Shown: piece by piece, positions 35,142 through 36,054 of the stretch
Layout of the letters: every line of letters begins with the position of its first letter
Numbering within the stretch: position 1 is the first letter of the stretch
Notes under the pieces: model-generated
What the model was told of the DNA's origin: nothing
Databases searched by the model: none
What the model saw: only the letters and a program-made list of their open reading frames with translations
Position numbers and translations under genes: made by a program
Source of the DNA: an uncultured Verrucomicrobiales bacterium
GTDB lineage: Bacteria; Verrucomicrobiota; Verrucomicrobiia; Verrucomicrobiales; Akkermansiaceae
Direction: 5' to 3'
Assembly (NCBI GenBank): GCA_937128235.1
Contig: CAKZMG010000344.1
Span: 1 to 36,054, forward strand
DNA length: 36,054 bases

Positions 35142-35988
35142 GTTGTAGATCGAGTTTGTTAGATTGTTTTTGACGTGATGCGAAACATGCCCAGCGCTTA
35201 GAGCATCCGATGCAGGAGGGGAGTAAATGCGTGGGTGATAATTTCTTCTCGGTGTCTGGATCATGCGCATCTTGGAAGGCGAGCATCTTGGTGAATTTAG
35301 CCTCTTTCTCAGCATCGAATCCGCATTGCTTCACCTTAGATTTAGGATTCTGATAGGTGCCAAAGAGCATGTCCCAGAGCGGAATGTCAGAGTAATTATT
35401 GGTGTGATGATTTCTCATGTGATGCACGCGGTGAGACTCTGGACGCTGAAAGAATGGTCCCAGCCAGACTGGAGTCTTCACATCCCAGTGATAGAAAAGC
35501 TCAGCCACGCCAGTAGCGAGAGTGATGAGTGCGGCAGCCTCTATGGAGCAGCCTAGCAGTAGATAAATGATACTAGAACTCAGGATAGCATTGAGCGAAA
35601 TTTCCACTGGATGCTTGTAGAAAGACATGAGCACTTCCATGCGTCTAGGAGAGTGATGCAATTGGTGGCAGAGCCTCCAGAAGAACTTGGAATTATGTCT
35701 AAGGCGATGCCACCAATAGTAGATAAACGTGATCATGATGTAACCGATGAGCACCTGCCAAAAGAGTGAAACATGCTTGTTGAGTGCCCAAGCCGTGTCT
35801 AATCCGCGCTCGCTCATCCAGAAGTCCACAGTGAATCCAGCGATCAGCACTATCCCAGTCTGTGCTAAATTTGTCAGCACCACTCGCAGCCACCAGTGTT
35901 TCACTTTCGGTAAATCATTCGCAGGCCAGAATCTCTCGATGAGAAACATCAGCACCACCACTACCAGCATGATCAGTATCGTGTTCAT
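35122..35988 (-). CDS. Sterol desaturase / fatty-acid hydroxylase family membrane protein
   Basis: Histidine motifs WWHRLRHN, HQLHHSPRRMEV, HRVHHMRNHHTN; multi-TM. Confidence 0.9.
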   Translation of the reverse strand: MNTILIMLVVVVLMFLIERFWPANDLPKVKHWWLRVVLTNLAQTGIVLIAGFTVDFWMSERGLDTAWALNKHVSLFWQVLIGYIMITFIYYWWHRLRHNSKFFWRLCHQLHHSPRRMEVLMSFYKHPVEISLNAILSSSIIYLLLGCSIEAAALITLATGVAELFYHWDVKTPVWLGPFFQRPESHRVHHMRNHHTNNYSDIPLWDMLFGTYQNPKSKVKQCGFDAEKEAKFTKMLAFQDAHDPDTEKKLSPTHLLPSCIGCSKRWACFASRQKQSNKLDLQHENETI

Positions 35989-36054
35989 GCATAAACCATA
36001 GCGAATATTTCACAAATGACCTAATCGATCATATTTTTATAAACATTGATTTAA

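Noticed and set aside
1-36054. CRISPR array, tRNA or rRNA genes
   Set aside because: No regularly spaced direct repeats with unique spacers, and no tRNA- or rRNA-like sequences were recognised.

Overview
This 36 kb window is a mostly chromosomal-looking bacterial segment, probably Verrucomicrobiota; that assignment is an inference from the gene set and a large CotH/lamin-tail protein, not tested. Left to right it contains: the C-terminus of an outer-membrane beta-barrel protein; an exopolysaccharide export block (Wzz/BY-kinase fusion plus two tandem SLBB paralogs); menE-like, rsgA and pabB-like genes; an FHA protein; tgt-yajC-lpxB; a TrmL-like methyltransferase; an ECF sigma/MscS/OmpA group; a Xer recombinase and a Fur-family regulator; a 1280-aa LTD/CotH secreted protein; a complete assimilatory sulfate reduction cluster (cysC-cysD-cysN-SUMT-cysJ-cysI-cysH); rpe; a small accessory islet with a RelE/ParE-type toxin-antitoxin pair; and a tightly packed fatty-acid-hydroxylase / HTTM-DCC / YiiX-like membrane-lipoprotein cluster. 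The strongest unexplained signal is at DNA level. The 9-mer TCTAACAGA (or its complement TCTGTTAGA) occurs 15 times by hand count, against about 0.3 expected. A 13-mer, AAAAACTTACCTC, occurs 5 times exactly. Both lie in different reading frames and on both strands, and in one place they are directly fused. This looks like a dispersed word family comparable in style to DNA-uptake or HIP1-type sequences. Other non-coding structures are a REPIN-like double palindrome between cysI and cysH, and degenerate heptamer repeats in several gaps of the cys cluster. All counts were made by eye and need computational confirmation.
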